From an uncultured Neomegalonema sp. (GTDB taxonomy: Bacteria > Pseudomonadota > Alphaproteobacteria > Rhodobacterales > Rhodobacteraceae): 35,191 nt of DNA. The stretch is from positions 1 to 35,191 of the forward strand of contig CALFWP010000143.1 of NCBI GenBank assembly GCA_937927905.1, given 5' to 3'. A model generated the notes under the pieces. It was not told the DNA's origin and ran no database searches. It saw only the letters and a program-made list of their open reading frames with translations. Of this stretch, positions 7,213-16,217 are shown piece by piece (position 1 is the stretch's first letter; the number at the start of each line of letters is the position of its first letter). The position numbers and the translations under genes are program-made.

Positions 7213-7241
7213 GGTTTAATGCGCTGCCATACTTGCGCCAA
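7213..7241 (-). promoter_or_regulatory. Candidate sigma70-type promoter of cysK
   Basis: On the minus strand TTGGCG (7241-7236) and TAAACC (7218-7213) are separated by 17 bp and lie about 30 bp before the cysK ATG. Only the -35 element is close to consensus, so this is tentative. Confidence 0.28.
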
Positions 7242-7309
7242 GCCTTTCATGAATTTCGGAACCAATAGACCGGATCATGCGTAACTACCCTGATGTAAAG
7301 GAAAGACCG

Positions 7310-7981
7310 ATGATGTATTCTCCGAACCGACGCGATGTCATCGCGGCCGGGGCCGCTTTTTTGCTGACAACCGTGCCCGCACGGTCGCGGGACAGAGCAA
7401 CCCGCAGCTATAAGCTCTTTCGTGGCGGCAGTGACATCGGCACACACAAGTTGTCCATAGAGCGTGACGGCGACCGGGTTATTGCCCGTACGAATATTGA
7501 TATTGCCGTTAAAGTCCTCGGCTTTACCGCTTATCGTTATGAACTGGCCTATACCGAGACCTATCGCGACGGTGTGCTTCAGACGCTCAACGGCACCGCC
7601 AATGATGACGGGGACCCCGGATTCGTAAATGTAACGCGCAAGGGCAATATGCTGGAGGTTGACGGTTCCAGCTTTTCCGATCTTATCACTGGGACGGCGG
7701 CCCCGACCAGTTATTGGCGGCAACAGGCGTTGAACACAACGCCCTGGATCAGCACACAGACCGGCGAAATTCTGCGGGTCGGAACCACGGAGGTCCAACC
7801 CCTGACAGGATTTCCCGCCGGGACCCGAAGCTGGCGCGCAAGCAACAATGCCGATTATAGCGTCGACATCGCCTATGATGCGCAAGGCAACTGGCTGGGA
7901 TGCTCCTTCGATGCAAGGGGCGAACTGGTCACATATAATGTCGAGGGCGGAAGCGGTGCGCTGGCGAGCCTTGCCATATGA
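7310..7981 (+). CDS. Tat-exported DUF6134-like protein of unknown function
   Basis: The protein has 223 residues. It begins MMYSPNRRDVIAAGAAFLL, with Arg7-Arg8 followed by a hydrophobic stretch, typical of a twin-arginine signal; cleavage is likely near VPARS. The mature part is rich in beta-strand segments, such as YKLFRGGSDIGTHKLSIERDG and YELAYTETYRDGVLQTL. This pattern resembles the DUF6134 family (formerly an unnamed periplasmic group), whose function is not known. AAAGGAAAG upstream of tandem ATGs at 7310 and 7313 decides the start. Its TGA overlaps the ATG of the short-chain dehydrogenase (ATGA, 7978-7981), so the two are probably co-translated. Confidence 0.72.
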   Translation: MMYSPNRRDVIAAGAAFLLTTVPARSRDRATRSYKLFRGGSDIGTHKLSIERDGDRVIARTNIDIAVKVLGFTAYRYELAYTETYRDGVLQTLNGTANDDGDPGFVNVTRKGNMLEVDGSSFSDLITGTAAPTSYWRQQALNTTPWISTQTGEILRVGTTEVQPLTGFPAGTRSWRASNNADYSVDIAYDAQGNWLGCSFDARGELVTYNVEGGSGALASLAI

Positions 7982-8772
7982 CGCAATGGGGCCGGACTTA
8001 CATTCCACTTCCGGAACACGGGGCCGCGTGGGTAACAGGGGCAAGCGCCGGTATCGGACGGGCCATCACTTTGAAACTCGCCGATGAAGGGTGGCGTGTT
8101 TACGCAACAGCACGCAGCGGTGACAAGCTTGCGGAACTGGTGGTGGAACGGCCGGGCCGGATCATAGCCGTGCCCGGGGATGTCACCGACCCTGTAGCCA
8201 TGAAAAAGATCGTTGACCGGATTGACAGGGCCGAAGGATTGGCTCTGGCGGTTCTGAATGCCGGTGTTTACGTGCCCATGCGGGCACAGGATATGACCGT
8301 GGAAGGCGCACGCAAGCATTTTGACGTAAATCTGCAAGGTGTTGTCAACGGTCTGGTTCCGGCGATGCAGGCGATGATTGCGCGGCAATCCGGCTGTCTG
8401 GCGCTGGTCGGGTCTGTTGCCGGATACCGCGGGTTGCCGAAGGCAGCCGCTTACGGCGCAACCAAGGCGGCACTGATCAACATGGCCGAGGCACTTGCCT
8501 ATGACCTGCATCCGGCAGGTGTCCGTATCTCACTGATTTCACCCGGATTTGTGGAAACCGACGCCACATCGGTGAATGATTTCGATATGCCGTTTCTGAT
8601 GCAGACCGCTGACGCGGCGGAACGGGTGGTCAATGGTCTGAAAACACCGGCCTTCGAAATCGCATTCCCGAGGCGGTTTGCTTTTATCCTGAAGTCTTTA
8701 CGGTTTCTGCCCGTCAAAGCCTATCTTTGGATCGGGCGCAAGGCGATGGGATGGGATAAAATCGACGATTAA
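7978..8772 (+). CDS. Short-chain dehydrogenase/reductase (SDR), classical type
   Basis: This is a 264-residue NAD(P)-dependent oxidoreductase with a Rossmann fold. It carries the cofactor motif TGASAGIG (20-27), NAG (94-96), Asn118, Ser146, and the catalytic pair Tyr159 and Lys163 in YGATK. Arg46 in ATARS after the second strand hints at NADP preference. ISPGFVETD (about 184-192) is the usual loop after strand 6. The C-terminus is a basic/aromatic tail with no clear membrane helix. The substrate cannot be told from sequence. The gene overlaps the DUF6134-like gene by 4 nt, so a shared role in cell-envelope or lipid chemistry is a guess. Confidence 0.9.
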   Translation: MTQWGRTYIPLPEHGAAWVTGASAGIGRAITLKLADEGWRVYATARSGDKLAELVVERPGRIIAVPGDVTDPVAMKKIVDRIDRAEGLALAVLNAGVYVPMRAQDMTVEGARKHFDVNLQGVVNGLVPAMQAMIARQSGCLALVGSVAGYRGLPKAAAYGATKAALINMAEALAYDLHPAGVRISLISPGFVETDATSVNDFDMPFLMQTADAAERVVNGLKTPAFEIAFPRRFAFILKSLRFLPVKAYLWIGRKAMGWDKIDD

Positions 8773-8774
8773 AC

Positions 8775-8790
8775 CCCGCACACAGGCGGG
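8775..8790. terminator. Weak hairpin between convergent genes
   Basis: CCCGC (8775-8779) pairs with GCGGG (8786-8790) just after the dehydrogenase stop. On the minus strand it is followed by GTTTAA, a poor T tract, and the plus strand has none. It may be a weak terminator for the hydrolase/recG transcript. Confidence 0.3.
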
Positions 8791-8852
8791 TGAGACATCA
8801 CATTCATCCTGACATATCAGTCTTCCGGCACATATGCATCAGACCGCATGTG

Positions 8853-9554
8853 TCATCGCCCGCATGACCGGCCAAGAGCACAAAGTATCTCCTGTCCGAT
8901 CTGTTCCGCCAGCAGGCGGTGCCCGCGCGGGGACATATGAAAACGGTCTTTCGCAAGCAAGGAGGGCAGCCCCTCCGGACCCGAATCGCGCATGGCCTCA
9001 TACCGGTCAACCACCGGTATACACAGCGCCGCGCCGACCGCATCAATCCGCTCTGCCATACGCGCATAATGCGCTTTACCCGCAATGCGCGGATAAAATT
9101 GCGGGTCCACCAGAATCGCATCTGCCTCCGCCGCACGGATCAGCGCCACACCGCTGCGAATGGTCCGCGCCACATCATCAGGATCAAGGCGCGCATTGGC
9201 ATCATTGGTGCCGACCTGCCAGATCACCAGATCAGGGCGGGTTTGCGCCATCGCTCGCGGCAGACGGCGCAAGGCACCGGCGGCCCTTTCCCCGCCGACC
9301 CCGCGCGCGGTGACATCGGGGATCAGACCCCAAGGGCGCAAAACCGGAGGAATCTGTTGCGGATAAGCGGCCTCTTTACCGCCGGCCCCAACCCCGCCTG
9401 TACTGGAAGACCCGATCGCAAACACCCGGAACATACCGTCATGAGCGGCAATAGCCCGGGCGGTATTCGGCAACGATTGTGAAAGATCACACGCGAACAC
9501 CTGTGAGGTGCCTATAGACCAAAGTGCAGCTAGCACAGGAATCACACGCCACAT
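8853..9554 (-). CDS. Secreted SGNH/GDSL-family hydrolase
   Basis: The 233-residue protein has a Sec signal peptide (about 1-21, ending VFA before CDLSQ). SGNH blocks follow: IGSSSTGG (47-54), with Ser50 as the likely nucleophile and Ser49 where GDSL has Asp; Gly in RGVGGERAAG (84-93); GTND (115-118) with Asn117; and Asp203-Arg-Phe-His206 as the last block. The family hydrolyses esters, thioesters or acyl groups on sugars, and the substrate here is unknown. Cysteines in the mature part may form disulfides, in keeping with export. Its ATG shares one base with the recG stop (TAATG), so it is translated with recG although functionally unrelated. Confidence 0.87.
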   Translation of the reverse strand: MWRVIPVLAALWSIGTSQVFACDLSQSLPNTARAIAAHDGMFRVFAIGSSSTGGVGAGGKEAAYPQQIPPVLRPWGLIPDVTARGVGGERAAGALRRLPRAMAQTRPDLVIWQVGTNDANARLDPDDVARTIRSGVALIRAAEADAILVDPQFYPRIAGKAHYARMAERIDAVGAALCIPVVDRYEAMRDSGPEGLPSLLAKDRFHMSPRGHRLLAEQIGQEILCALGRSCGR

Positions 9555-11638
9555 TATGCGGCCCCCAGATAACGGATCGAATCGTCACGGCCCATCAGAT
9601 AAAGTAACACCCTCAGTGCCTCCCCCCGTCCGGTTCTCAACTCCGCATCCTGTGACACAATCAGACGGGCATCATCGCGTGCAACCTCCAGCAGATTGCC
9701 ATGCTTGGCCAGATCCGCAAGACGCATTTTCGGCAAACCCGCCTGCCGCACACCGAGCAAATCCCCCGCCCCGCGCAGTTTCAGATCTTCTTCGGCAATG
9801 CGGAATCCGTCCTCTGTCTCGCGCAGGACAGCCAGCCGCGCCGCTGCTGTCTCGCCGAGCGGTCCCTGATAGAGCAGTACACAGCTGGATGCGCCCCCGC
9901 CCCTGCCCACACGTCCGCGTAACTGATGCAACTGCGCCAATCCGAAGCGTTCGGCATGTTCGATCACCATGATCGTGGCCTCCGGCACATCAACACCGAC
10001 CTCAACCACTGTCGTTGCGACGAGCACTTTGACCTGTCCGGTTTTAAATGCGGCCATGGCCGCGTCTTTTTCGGCGGGCTTCAACCTGCCATGGGTCAGC
10101 GCAACCGCGTCTTCGCCCAGCGACCGGCGCAAGGCTCGCGCACGGTCCTCGGCGGCAGCCAGATCCACAACATCAGACTCTTCCACCAGAGGACAAATCC
10201 AATAGGCCCGGGCACCCTTAGCAATCGCCGCCCGCAAACTCTCCACAACCTGATCATAACGTGCCAGCGAAATCATTCGCGTTTCAATCGGTTTGCGTCC
10301 CGGAGGTTTTTCATCAAGGACCGAAATGTCCATATCCCCGTATCCCGCCAGCGCCAGTGTGCGCGGAATCGGCGTCGCACTCATCACAAGGATATCCGTG
10401 CCCGCGCCCTTTTCGGCCAGTTCATTGCGCTGGTTGACGCCGAAACGGTGCTGTTCATCAACCACCGCAAGCCGCAGATCATGAAATGTGACATCCGATT
10501 GGAACAGCGCATGGGTGCCGACCACAATATGCACCGCCCCCGCCGCAATATCCGCAAGCCGGTCCTGGCGCACCGCACCCTTACTGCGCCCGGTCAGCAA
10601 CGTAAGACGGATACCCGCCGTTTCGCATAAAGGTTCCAGTCCGGCGAAATGCTGACGCGCCAGGATTTCCGTAGGAGCCATCAATGCGGCCTGCCCTCCG
10701 CTTTCAACCGCGTTCAGCATCGCGAGCAGTGCCACCAGAGTTTTACCAGCACCGACATCACCCTGAAGCAAACGCAACATACGCTGTTCATCGGCCATAT
10801 CGTCATAAATTTCGCCCGCCGCCCGCTTTTGCGCACCGGTCAGATCAAAAGGAAGCGCGGCAATCACCCGTTGCCGCATCGTACCGTCCCCTTGCGTAAT
10901 CCGCCCTTTTGCCCGCCGCCGCCGCGCCCGCACCAGCGCCAGCGCCAGCTGATGTGACAGCAATTCATCATAGGCCAGCCGCTGTCGGGAGGGGGCGTCC
11001 GCCTCAATGTCTCCGGCGCTTTGCGGCGCGTGAAGAGCACGGACCGCCTCATCCCAGGCAGGCCAGCCCTGTTTTTCCAGCCACGCGGCATCCTGCCATT
11101 CAGGAAGGTCCGGCGCTTTTGAAAGTGCAGAGCGCAGCGCCTTTGCAATCGCCTTCTGATTCAGACCTGCGGTGGCGGGATAAACCGGTTCAAACCCGTC
11201 CGGTGCGTCGTCCTCCTCCGGATTAACGATCATATCCGGATGCGGCATCTGTGCGACGCCATCGTATATCTCGATTTTACCACTGACGATGCGCACTTCA
11301 CCGGCAGGGAGAATCCGCATCAGATATTCAGGATGTGCGTGAAAGAACACCAGCACGAAATCCAGCACCCCGTCATTGACGGTAATCCTGTAGGGTGCCC
11401 CCCTGCGGCCAGGAACCGAATGCCGCCCGACCGTCACACGCACAGTGACCGTTGCCCCTTCGGCAGCGCCCTGAACACTGTCCCGCAAACGGCGGTCAAT
11501 AACACCCGAAGGCGGCAGAAACAGCGCATCTACGACGCGGGAAACCCCCAGCTTTTCATATAGCGGTGCCGTTTTCGGCCCGACACCGTCCAGCTTGGTC
11601 GCACTGGCAAAAAGGGGAAACAGGATCTCCGGTCGCAT
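9554..11638 (-). CDS. recG: ATP-dependent DNA helicase RecG
   Basis: RecG remodels stalled replication forks and Holliday junctions. The 694 residues include the N-terminal wedge/OB region with its helix-hairpin-helix-like GVGPKTAPLYEKLGV (18-32). The helicase motifs follow: GDVGAGKT (293-300, Walker A), APTEILA, DEQHRFGV (394-401, Walker B), SATPIPRTLAL (420-430), TTVVEVGVDVP and QLRGRVGRGG. Length fits the family. ATG 11638 is preferred, though GTG directly before it (11641) is also in frame; no strong ribosome binding site is visible. The stop overlaps the SGNH hydrolase start by one base. The gene is divergent from the EamA transporter gene. Confidence 0.96.
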   Translation of the reverse strand: MRPEILFPLFASATKLDGVGPKTAPLYEKLGVSRVVDALFLPPSGVIDRRLRDSVQGAAEGATVTVRVTVGRHSVPGRRGAPYRITVNDGVLDFVLVFFHAHPEYLMRILPAGEVRIVSGKIEIYDGVAQMPHPDMIVNPEEDDAPDGFEPVYPATAGLNQKAIAKALRSALSKAPDLPEWQDAAWLEKQGWPAWDEAVRALHAPQSAGDIEADAPSRQRLAYDELLSHQLALALVRARRRRAKGRITQGDGTMRQRVIAALPFDLTGAQKRAAGEIYDDMADEQRMLRLLQGDVGAGKTLVALLAMLNAVESGGQAALMAPTEILARQHFAGLEPLCETAGIRLTLLTGRSKGAVRQDRLADIAAGAVHIVVGTHALFQSDVTFHDLRLAVVDEQHRFGVNQRNELAEKGAGTDILVMSATPIPRTLALAGYGDMDISVLDEKPPGRKPIETRMISLARYDQVVESLRAAIAKGARAYWICPLVEESDVVDLAAAEDRARALRRSLGEDAVALTHGRLKPAEKDAAMAAFKTGQVKVLVATTVVEVGVDVPEATIMVIEHAERFGLAQLHQLRGRVGRGGGASSCVLLYQGPLGETAAARLAVLRETEDGFRIAEEDLKLRGAGDLLGVRQAGLPKMRLADLAKHGNLLEVARDDARLIVSQDAELRTGRGEALRVLLYLMGRDDSIRYLGAA

Positions 11639-11768
11639 CACTGGTCATTACATCACCGCCTGTGCCGTGAAAAGACCTTCGCGGATGCCCGCACTTGTAG
11701 GACCGCCCGGCAGTAGCTAGAGAGATTACGACTATAACAGTGTTCTTTCCGGAAAGGCGCGTCCATTT

Positions 11769-12671
11769 ATGAATGACGGGGGAGACCGCCGGAACTGGGT
11801 CCGCCTTGCAGTCCTCGGCCTGATCTGGGGCGGGGCCTTTCCACTGGTGGAGGTCGCACTGGAGGGGTTTGCCCCGATGACCCTTGCGGCGATGCGCCTC
11901 GGTCTGGCAGCGCTGATACTGGTGCCGCTTTCACTGTTATACGGTGGTTTGCCGAAAGGCCGCCGCATCTGGGGATTTGCGTTCGGGGTTGCCGTTCTCT
12001 CCAATGCCTTGCCCTTTGCATTGTTAAGCTGGGGGCAGACTTACGTGACCGCAGGCGTAGCCGGCATCGCCATGGCGGTCATGCCATTGATGGCCCTGCC
12101 ATTGTCACATCTTCTGGTCCCCGGCGAACGGATATCGTCACAGGGGATGCTCGGTCTTGGCATCGGCTTTATCGGTGTTCTTGTGCTGATCGGATTCGAT
12201 ACATTACAGAAACTGGGCGGTGCGGGGATCGAAGTCCTTGCACAACTGGCCTGCCTTGCCGCGACAGTCTGTTACGTGACAGGCTCCATCACCATAAAGC
12301 GCGCGCCGCCTGCGCACCCGATCGCTTTTGCTGCCGCGGCCATGCTGCTGGCGGCAATTCTCGCAGTGCCTTTTGCGCTATGGTTTGACGGTCCGCCTGT
12401 ACAACCGGACCCGGTCAGCGGTATTGCGATCATCGTGCTGGCCATTGGGCCGACGGTGATTGCGCTTATGCTGATGCTTAAAATCCTGTCCTCTGCCGGG
12501 CCGCCTTTCCTGTCGCTGGTCAATTATCAGGTCCCGGTCTGGGCAACGATTTTCGGTGCGGTTTTTCTGGGTGAAAAAATCGAGCCGCGCCTTGCCCTCG
12601 CACTGGTGCTGATCCTGATCGGTGTCGCTGTCAGTCAGGGCCGCATCGGTCGCCGCAGCGCCCCCCTCTGA
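11769..12671 (+). CDS. DMT-superfamily transporter (EamA domains)
   Basis: This is a 300-residue inner-membrane protein with about ten hydrophobic helices arranged as two EamA repeats. The first repeat starts at LAVLGLIWGGAFPLVEVAL (about 13-31), the second near QLACLAATVCYVTGSI. The pattern WGGAFPLVEVALEGFAPMTLAAMRL is typical of the family, and LGEKIEPRLALALVLILIGV near the end is the usual closing helix pair. Members export amino acids, metabolites or drugs, and the substrate is not predictable here. AAAGG lies about 13 nt before the ATG, slightly far. The gene converges with rarA, with 48 bp between stops and no visible terminator. Confidence 0.9.
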   Translation: MNDGGDRRNWVRLAVLGLIWGGAFPLVEVALEGFAPMTLAAMRLGLAALILVPLSLLYGGLPKGRRIWGFAFGVAVLSNALPFALLSWGQTYVTAGVAGIAMAVMPLMALPLSHLLVPGERISSQGMLGLGIGFIGVLVLIGFDTLQKLGGAGIEVLAQLACLAATVCYVTGSITIKRAPPAHPIAFAAAAMLLAAILAVPFALWFDGPPVQPDPVSGIAIIVLAIGPTVIALMLMLKILSSAGPPFLSLVNYQVPVWATIFGAVFLGEKIEPRLALALVLILIGVAVSQGRIGRRSAPL

Positions 12672-12719
12672 CAGGACACACCGGCACTTTCACATTTAAC
12701 TCAGCGACCGGAGAACGTC

Positions 12720-14021
12720 TTAACCGGGACGGCCATTGCGCAGTTTTGCCCAGTATTCCAGACGTTTTTTGATTTCACGTTCAAAGCCGCGCGGCACCGG
12801 ACTATAGAATGTCGCGCGCCCCATGCCTTCAGGGAAATAATGCTGTCCCGAAAATCCGTCCGGCGCATCATGATCATAGGCATATTCCGCCCCGTACCCG
12901 AGGTCTTTCATCATCGTTGTCGGCGCATTCAGGATATGCATGGGCGGATCAAGGGAACCGGTTTCCTTTGCGGATCGCATCGCCGCTTTACAGGCGGTAT
13001 AGGCGGCATTCGATTTCGGCGCGGTGGCGACATAAATCACCGCCTGTGCGATGGCCTGCTCTCCCTCGGGCGAGCCCAGGAAATCATACGCCTCTTTCGC
13101 CGCAAGTGTCTGGCGCAACGCCTCCGGATCCGCAAGGCCGATATCCTCAATCGCCATGCGCACCACACGCCGCGCGATATAAAGCGGATCCTCGCCGACC
13201 TCAAACATCCGCGCCAGCCAGTAAAGCGCCGCATCAGGGTCGGAACCGCGCACGGATTTATGCAGCGCTGAGATCAGGTTGTAATGCCCCTCGCGCCCTT
13301 TATCATAGATCGGCGCGCGCTTTTGCAGCACATCGGCCAAAGCCGCAGGATCAAGCGGCTCTGTCGCCTGCAATGCAAACAAATCCTCCGCCAGATTCAG
13401 AAGATACCGTCCGTCCCCGTCCGCCATCGCCAACAGGCTTTCCCGCGCCTGCGGCGTTAAATTCAACCGGTGTTCCACTGCCTCCGCCCGGCACAACAGC
13501 GCCTCCAGATCCTGTACATCAAGGCGTTTGAGTACAAGAACCTGCGCCCTGGACAAAAGTGCCGCGTTCAGCTCGAAGGAGGGGTTTTCAGTTGTAGCCC
13601 CGATCAGAATGATCGAACCATTCTCCATATGCGGGAGAAAGCTGTCCTGCTGCGCACGGTTAAAACGGTGAATTTCATCAACGAACAGCAGCGTACCCTG
13701 CCCTGTCAAACGGCGTGCCTTTGCCGCATCGAAAACCTTACGCAGATCGGCAACACCGGAGAAAATCGCGCTGATCTGTTCAAAATGCAACGCGGTCTCA
13801 CCGGCAAGCAAACGCGCAATCGTCGTCTTACCCACCCCGGGCGGTCCCCAAAGGATTGCCGAACCGAGGCGTCCTGCCGAGATCATCCGGCCCAGCGGCG
13901 CATCTGCGGATATCACATGGCCCTGCCCGATTACCTCGCTTAAGGATGCAGGCCGCAACCTGTCAGCAAGCGGCCTTGGCGCGCCCTTATCAAGACCCGC
14001 CGCTTCGAACAGGTCACTCAC
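12720..14021 (-). CDS. rarA: Replication-associated recombination protein A (RarA/MgsA AAA+ ATPase)
   Basis: RarA acts on stalled replication forks. The 433 residues start with PLADRLRP, followed by EVIGQGHV. The Walker A is GPPGVGKTT (59-67) with Lys65, and the Walker B is DEIHRFN (115-121). Sensor 1 is GATTENPSFE (141-150), with Arg158 nearby. The C-terminal half carries the family helices SAL-HKS-RGSD-DAALYWLARM and the CHA-like ICRRIM-type region. The start is GTG at 14021, which overlaps the stop of the upstream protease gene by 4 nt (GTGA). The two are therefore probably translated together. Confidence 0.96.
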   Translation of the reverse strand: MSDLFEAAGLDKGAPRPLADRLRPASLSEVIGQGHVISADAPLGRMISAGRLGSAILWGPPGVGKTTIARLLAGETALHFEQISAIFSGVADLRKVFDAAKARRLTGQGTLLFVDEIHRFNRAQQDSFLPHMENGSIILIGATTENPSFELNAALLSRAQVLVLKRLDVQDLEALLCRAEAVEHRLNLTPQARESLLAMADGDGRYLLNLAEDLFALQATEPLDPAALADVLQKRAPIYDKGREGHYNLISALHKSVRGSDPDAALYWLARMFEVGEDPLYIARRVVRMAIEDIGLADPEALRQTLAAKEAYDFLGSPEGEQAIAQAVIYVATAPKSNAAYTACKAAMRSAKETGSLDPPMHILNAPTTMMKDLGYGAEYAYDHDAPDGFSGQHYFPEGMGRATFYSPVPRGFEREIKKRLEYWAKLRNGRPG

Positions 14022-15373
14022 CCGTCAACCGCAAGACGCAAGGTGCGCCCGCCTCTGTCCACGGAAATCCGCCAGGATCGCCCCGCCGCATTCAATGCTT
14101 CGGCGACATCTGCCACCCGTTCAATACGTGTTCCGTTGATCGACAAAAGGCGGTCGCCGGGCCGCATACCATAACGACGCCCCGGACCGCGCCGGACCTG
14201 CACGACAATGACCCCTTCAAGGGCAGGGTCCAAGCCCTCTTCCTGTGCCAATGCCGGGTTGATATTGGCGATGACAATACCGCTCAACGGATTGTTGCCA
14301 TCCACTTCTGACAGGTTACGCGGCGGATCATCGGGTGCGGCAATCAGGGTTACAGCAGCCTCATAGCGCTGACCGTCCCGCAAAAACCCCACCGCTACGC
14401 TCTCTCCCAACCTTCCCGTCCCGAAACGGTAGCCCAGTGTCACCATATCGCGCACCGGTCTGCCTGCCACATCCAGTACAATATCGCCAGGCGATAAACC
14501 CGCCTCCGCCAGCGGACTCAGCGGATGCAGATCGGAAAGAATCACACCGTCCGGTAATATACCGAGGCTTTCGGCAATCTCCTGCGTGACAGGCTGACCA
14601 TCCGCACCGATCCAGGGACGGGCAATTGTCAGTGCACCGGTTGCTGCCGATTCAACCGCCCGCCGTGCCAGATCAGCGGGTATCGCAAACCCGATGCCGT
14701 TAGAGCCGCCTGAACGTGACAGGATTTGTGTGTTAATCCCCACCAGCCGCCCCGCCATATCAACCAGGGCACCACCGGAATTCCCTGGGTTAATCGCGGC
14801 ATCGGTCTGAATAAAAACCTGCCCCTCGTCATTCGTGCGTGTCTGAGCCGAGACGATGCCGCTTGTCACAGTTTGACCGACGCCGAACGGATTACCAATC
14901 GCCAGGACAAGATCCCCGACCTCCATTGTATCGGGATCCCTGAACTCAAGAACCGGCAGATCCGTTGCGTCAACCTTGAGTACGGCAAGATCATTGCGTT
15001 CGTCCATTAACAGCAATTCGGCCAGAAACTCCCGTCGGTCATTCAGAGCGACCGTAATCTCATCCGCACCCTCAACCACATGGGAATTCGTAACAACAAT
15101 CCCATCCTCACGGACAATAACGCCGGACCCAAGAGACGTTTCATCACGTGATCGAGGCCCCAACCGCCTGCCGAACAGCATCTCGAACACCGGATCATTA
15201 AACCGCCGCGTCACCAGGGTGCGGGTATAGATATTTACCACAGCTGGCGCCGCGCGTTTGACCACAGGGGCAAAGGAGAGCCTGATTTCCGTCTGATCCG
15301 CAGGCACCTGTTGCGCAAAGGCCGATAGCACCGGCATCACTAAAAGGCATAAAATAAGGGCTAAGGATTTCAT
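14018..15373 (-). CDS. Do/DegP-DegQ-like periplasmic serine protease
   Basis: The 451-residue protein has a Sec signal peptide (1-20, cleavage after AFA). A trypsin-like domain follows with catalytic His98 (TNSHVV), Asp128 (NDLAVLKV) and Ser199 (GNSGGAL), then two PDZ domains at about 255-340 and 360-450. The second PDZ has the usual GMRPGDRLLSINGTRI. The family degrades or refolds misfolded envelope proteins. The LA loop after the N-terminal strand is short (about residues 52-78), which is closer to DegQ than to E. coli DegP. AGGGAG precedes the ATG. It overlaps rarA by 4 nt and lies 61 nt after the permease gene. Confidence 0.93.
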   Translation of the reverse strand: MKSLALILCLLVMPVLSAFAQQVPADQTEIRLSFAPVVKRAAPAVVNIYTRTLVTRRFNDPVFEMLFGRRLGPRSRDETSLGSGVIVREDGIVVTNSHVVEGADEITVALNDRREFLAELLLMDERNDLAVLKVDATDLPVLEFRDPDTMEVGDLVLAIGNPFGVGQTVTSGIVSAQTRTNDEGQVFIQTDAAINPGNSGGALVDMAGRLVGINTQILSRSGGSNGIGFAIPADLARRAVESAATGALTIARPWIGADGQPVTQEIAESLGILPDGVILSDLHPLSPLAEAGLSPGDIVLDVAGRPVRDMVTLGYRFGTGRLGESVAVGFLRDGQRYEAAVTLIAAPDDPPRNLSEVDGNNPLSGIVIANINPALAQEEGLDPALEGVIVVQVRRGPGRRYGMRPGDRLLSINGTRIERVADVAEALNAAGRSWRISVDRGGRTLRLAVDG

Positions 15374-15395
15374 GGTGCACTCCCTTTTCAGTCAA

Positions 15396-15424
15396 TATTT
15401 ATGACATAGGAAAAGAGTGGTAAA
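15396..15424 (-). promoter_or_regulatory. Candidate promoter of the Do-like protease-rarA unit
   Basis: On the minus strand TTTACC (15424-15419) and TAAATA (15401-15396) are 17 bp apart, with the -10 ending about 22 bp before the protease ATG. The match is moderate. Readthrough from the permease gene upstream is also possible. Confidence 0.3.
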
Positions 15425-15434
15425 CTGGAAGATC

Positions 15435-16145
15435 TCAGAGAGATTTCACGACCAGAGCCAAACCGCCCAAACCCGAAATCGTCAACATACCGATGCGTGC
15501 GCGCTGTTGCGTGACGCGCATGGCAATAAACCGCCCGCAAATAAAACCAAGCGCAATCCCGGGCAAAAGACTTAAACCCATAAAAACTTGCGCCATCCCA
15601 AAGCGTCCGGATATCCACAATCCCGCCAGCGCCATCGTACATCCGGCCACAAACACAACTGCAAAAGTCGCACGGACCTTCGCCGCATCCTCCCGTTGGT
15701 AAAGGCTGACCAGGGGCGGCGCGTGCATGGCCGCGACGATGCCACTCACCCCCGCTGCGCTGGCACCGTAAAGGATTGTTCGCTTTGTAAGCGGCAGGGC
15801 AGGAGAAAAAATACTCCAGGCCACGGCAAGAAGGATCACCATACCGAAAACCAATCCGAGTTTTTCAGCAGCGACTTGTGTCAGGATAAGCCCGCCTATC
15901 ACAGTACCGATCAACAAACCCGCCAACAGAGGCGACGTTTCTTTCCGATCCAGTGATGCTCCCTCCCGATAAAGAATTGCCATCGACAGAAACAGATTGG
16001 CAAACAGCATCGGCCCCGGCAGATAGGTAATATTGATCAGAGCAAGCAGCGGATTGGCAACCATGGCGAACCCAAGCCCTGCCGAAGCCTGTACGACCCC
16101 GGCAAATGCAATCGCCAGATTCAGCAAAACCAGCTCGGCAGTCAC
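15435..16145 (-). CDS. TauE/SafE-family membrane permease
   Basis: This is a 236-residue inner-membrane protein with about seven to eight hydrophobic helices. Family features are the N-terminal FAGVVQASAGLGFAMVANPLL (about 14-34), with the Gly-rich loop common to TauE/SafE, and a second repeat beginning at TILYGASAAGVSGIVAAMHAPPL. Members move sulfonates, sulfite or related anions; the substrate here is not known. The gene starts 72 bp downstream of the rplQ stop, after an intrinsic terminator, so it probably has its own promoter. It precedes the Do-like protease in the same direction. Confidence 0.85.
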   Translation of the reverse strand: MTAELVLLNLAIAFAGVVQASAGLGFAMVANPLLALINITYLPGPMLFANLFLSMAILYREGASLDRKETSPLLAGLLIGTVIGGLILTQVAAEKLGLVFGMVILLAVAWSIFSPALPLTKRTILYGASAAGVSGIVAAMHAPPLVSLYQREDAAKVRATFAVVFVAGCTMALAGLWISGRFGMAQVFMGLSLLPGIALGFICGRFIAMRVTQQRARIGMLTISGLGGLALVVKSL

Positions 16146-16160
16146 ACAGCCTGCTCCAAA

Positions 16161-16191
16161 ATAAAAACCCCTTCCCGCGTCCGGAAAGGGG
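16161..16191 (-). terminator. Intrinsic terminator of the ribosomal super-cluster after rplQ
   Basis: On the minus strand CCCCTTTCC (16191-16183) pairs with the G-rich arm GGGAAGGGG (16176-16168) with one bulge, and TTTTTAT (16167-16161) follows. It lies 27 bp after the rplQ stop and separates the ribosomal cluster from the permease gene. Confidence 0.85.
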
Positions 16192-16217
16192 CTTTAAACA
16201 TCATAAATGCCAAAAAC

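Noticed and set aside
9926-10630. 234-codon plus-strand frame opposite recG
   Set aside because: Composition is dominated by Arg, His and Gln from reverse-complement codons, and recG is certain on the other strand.
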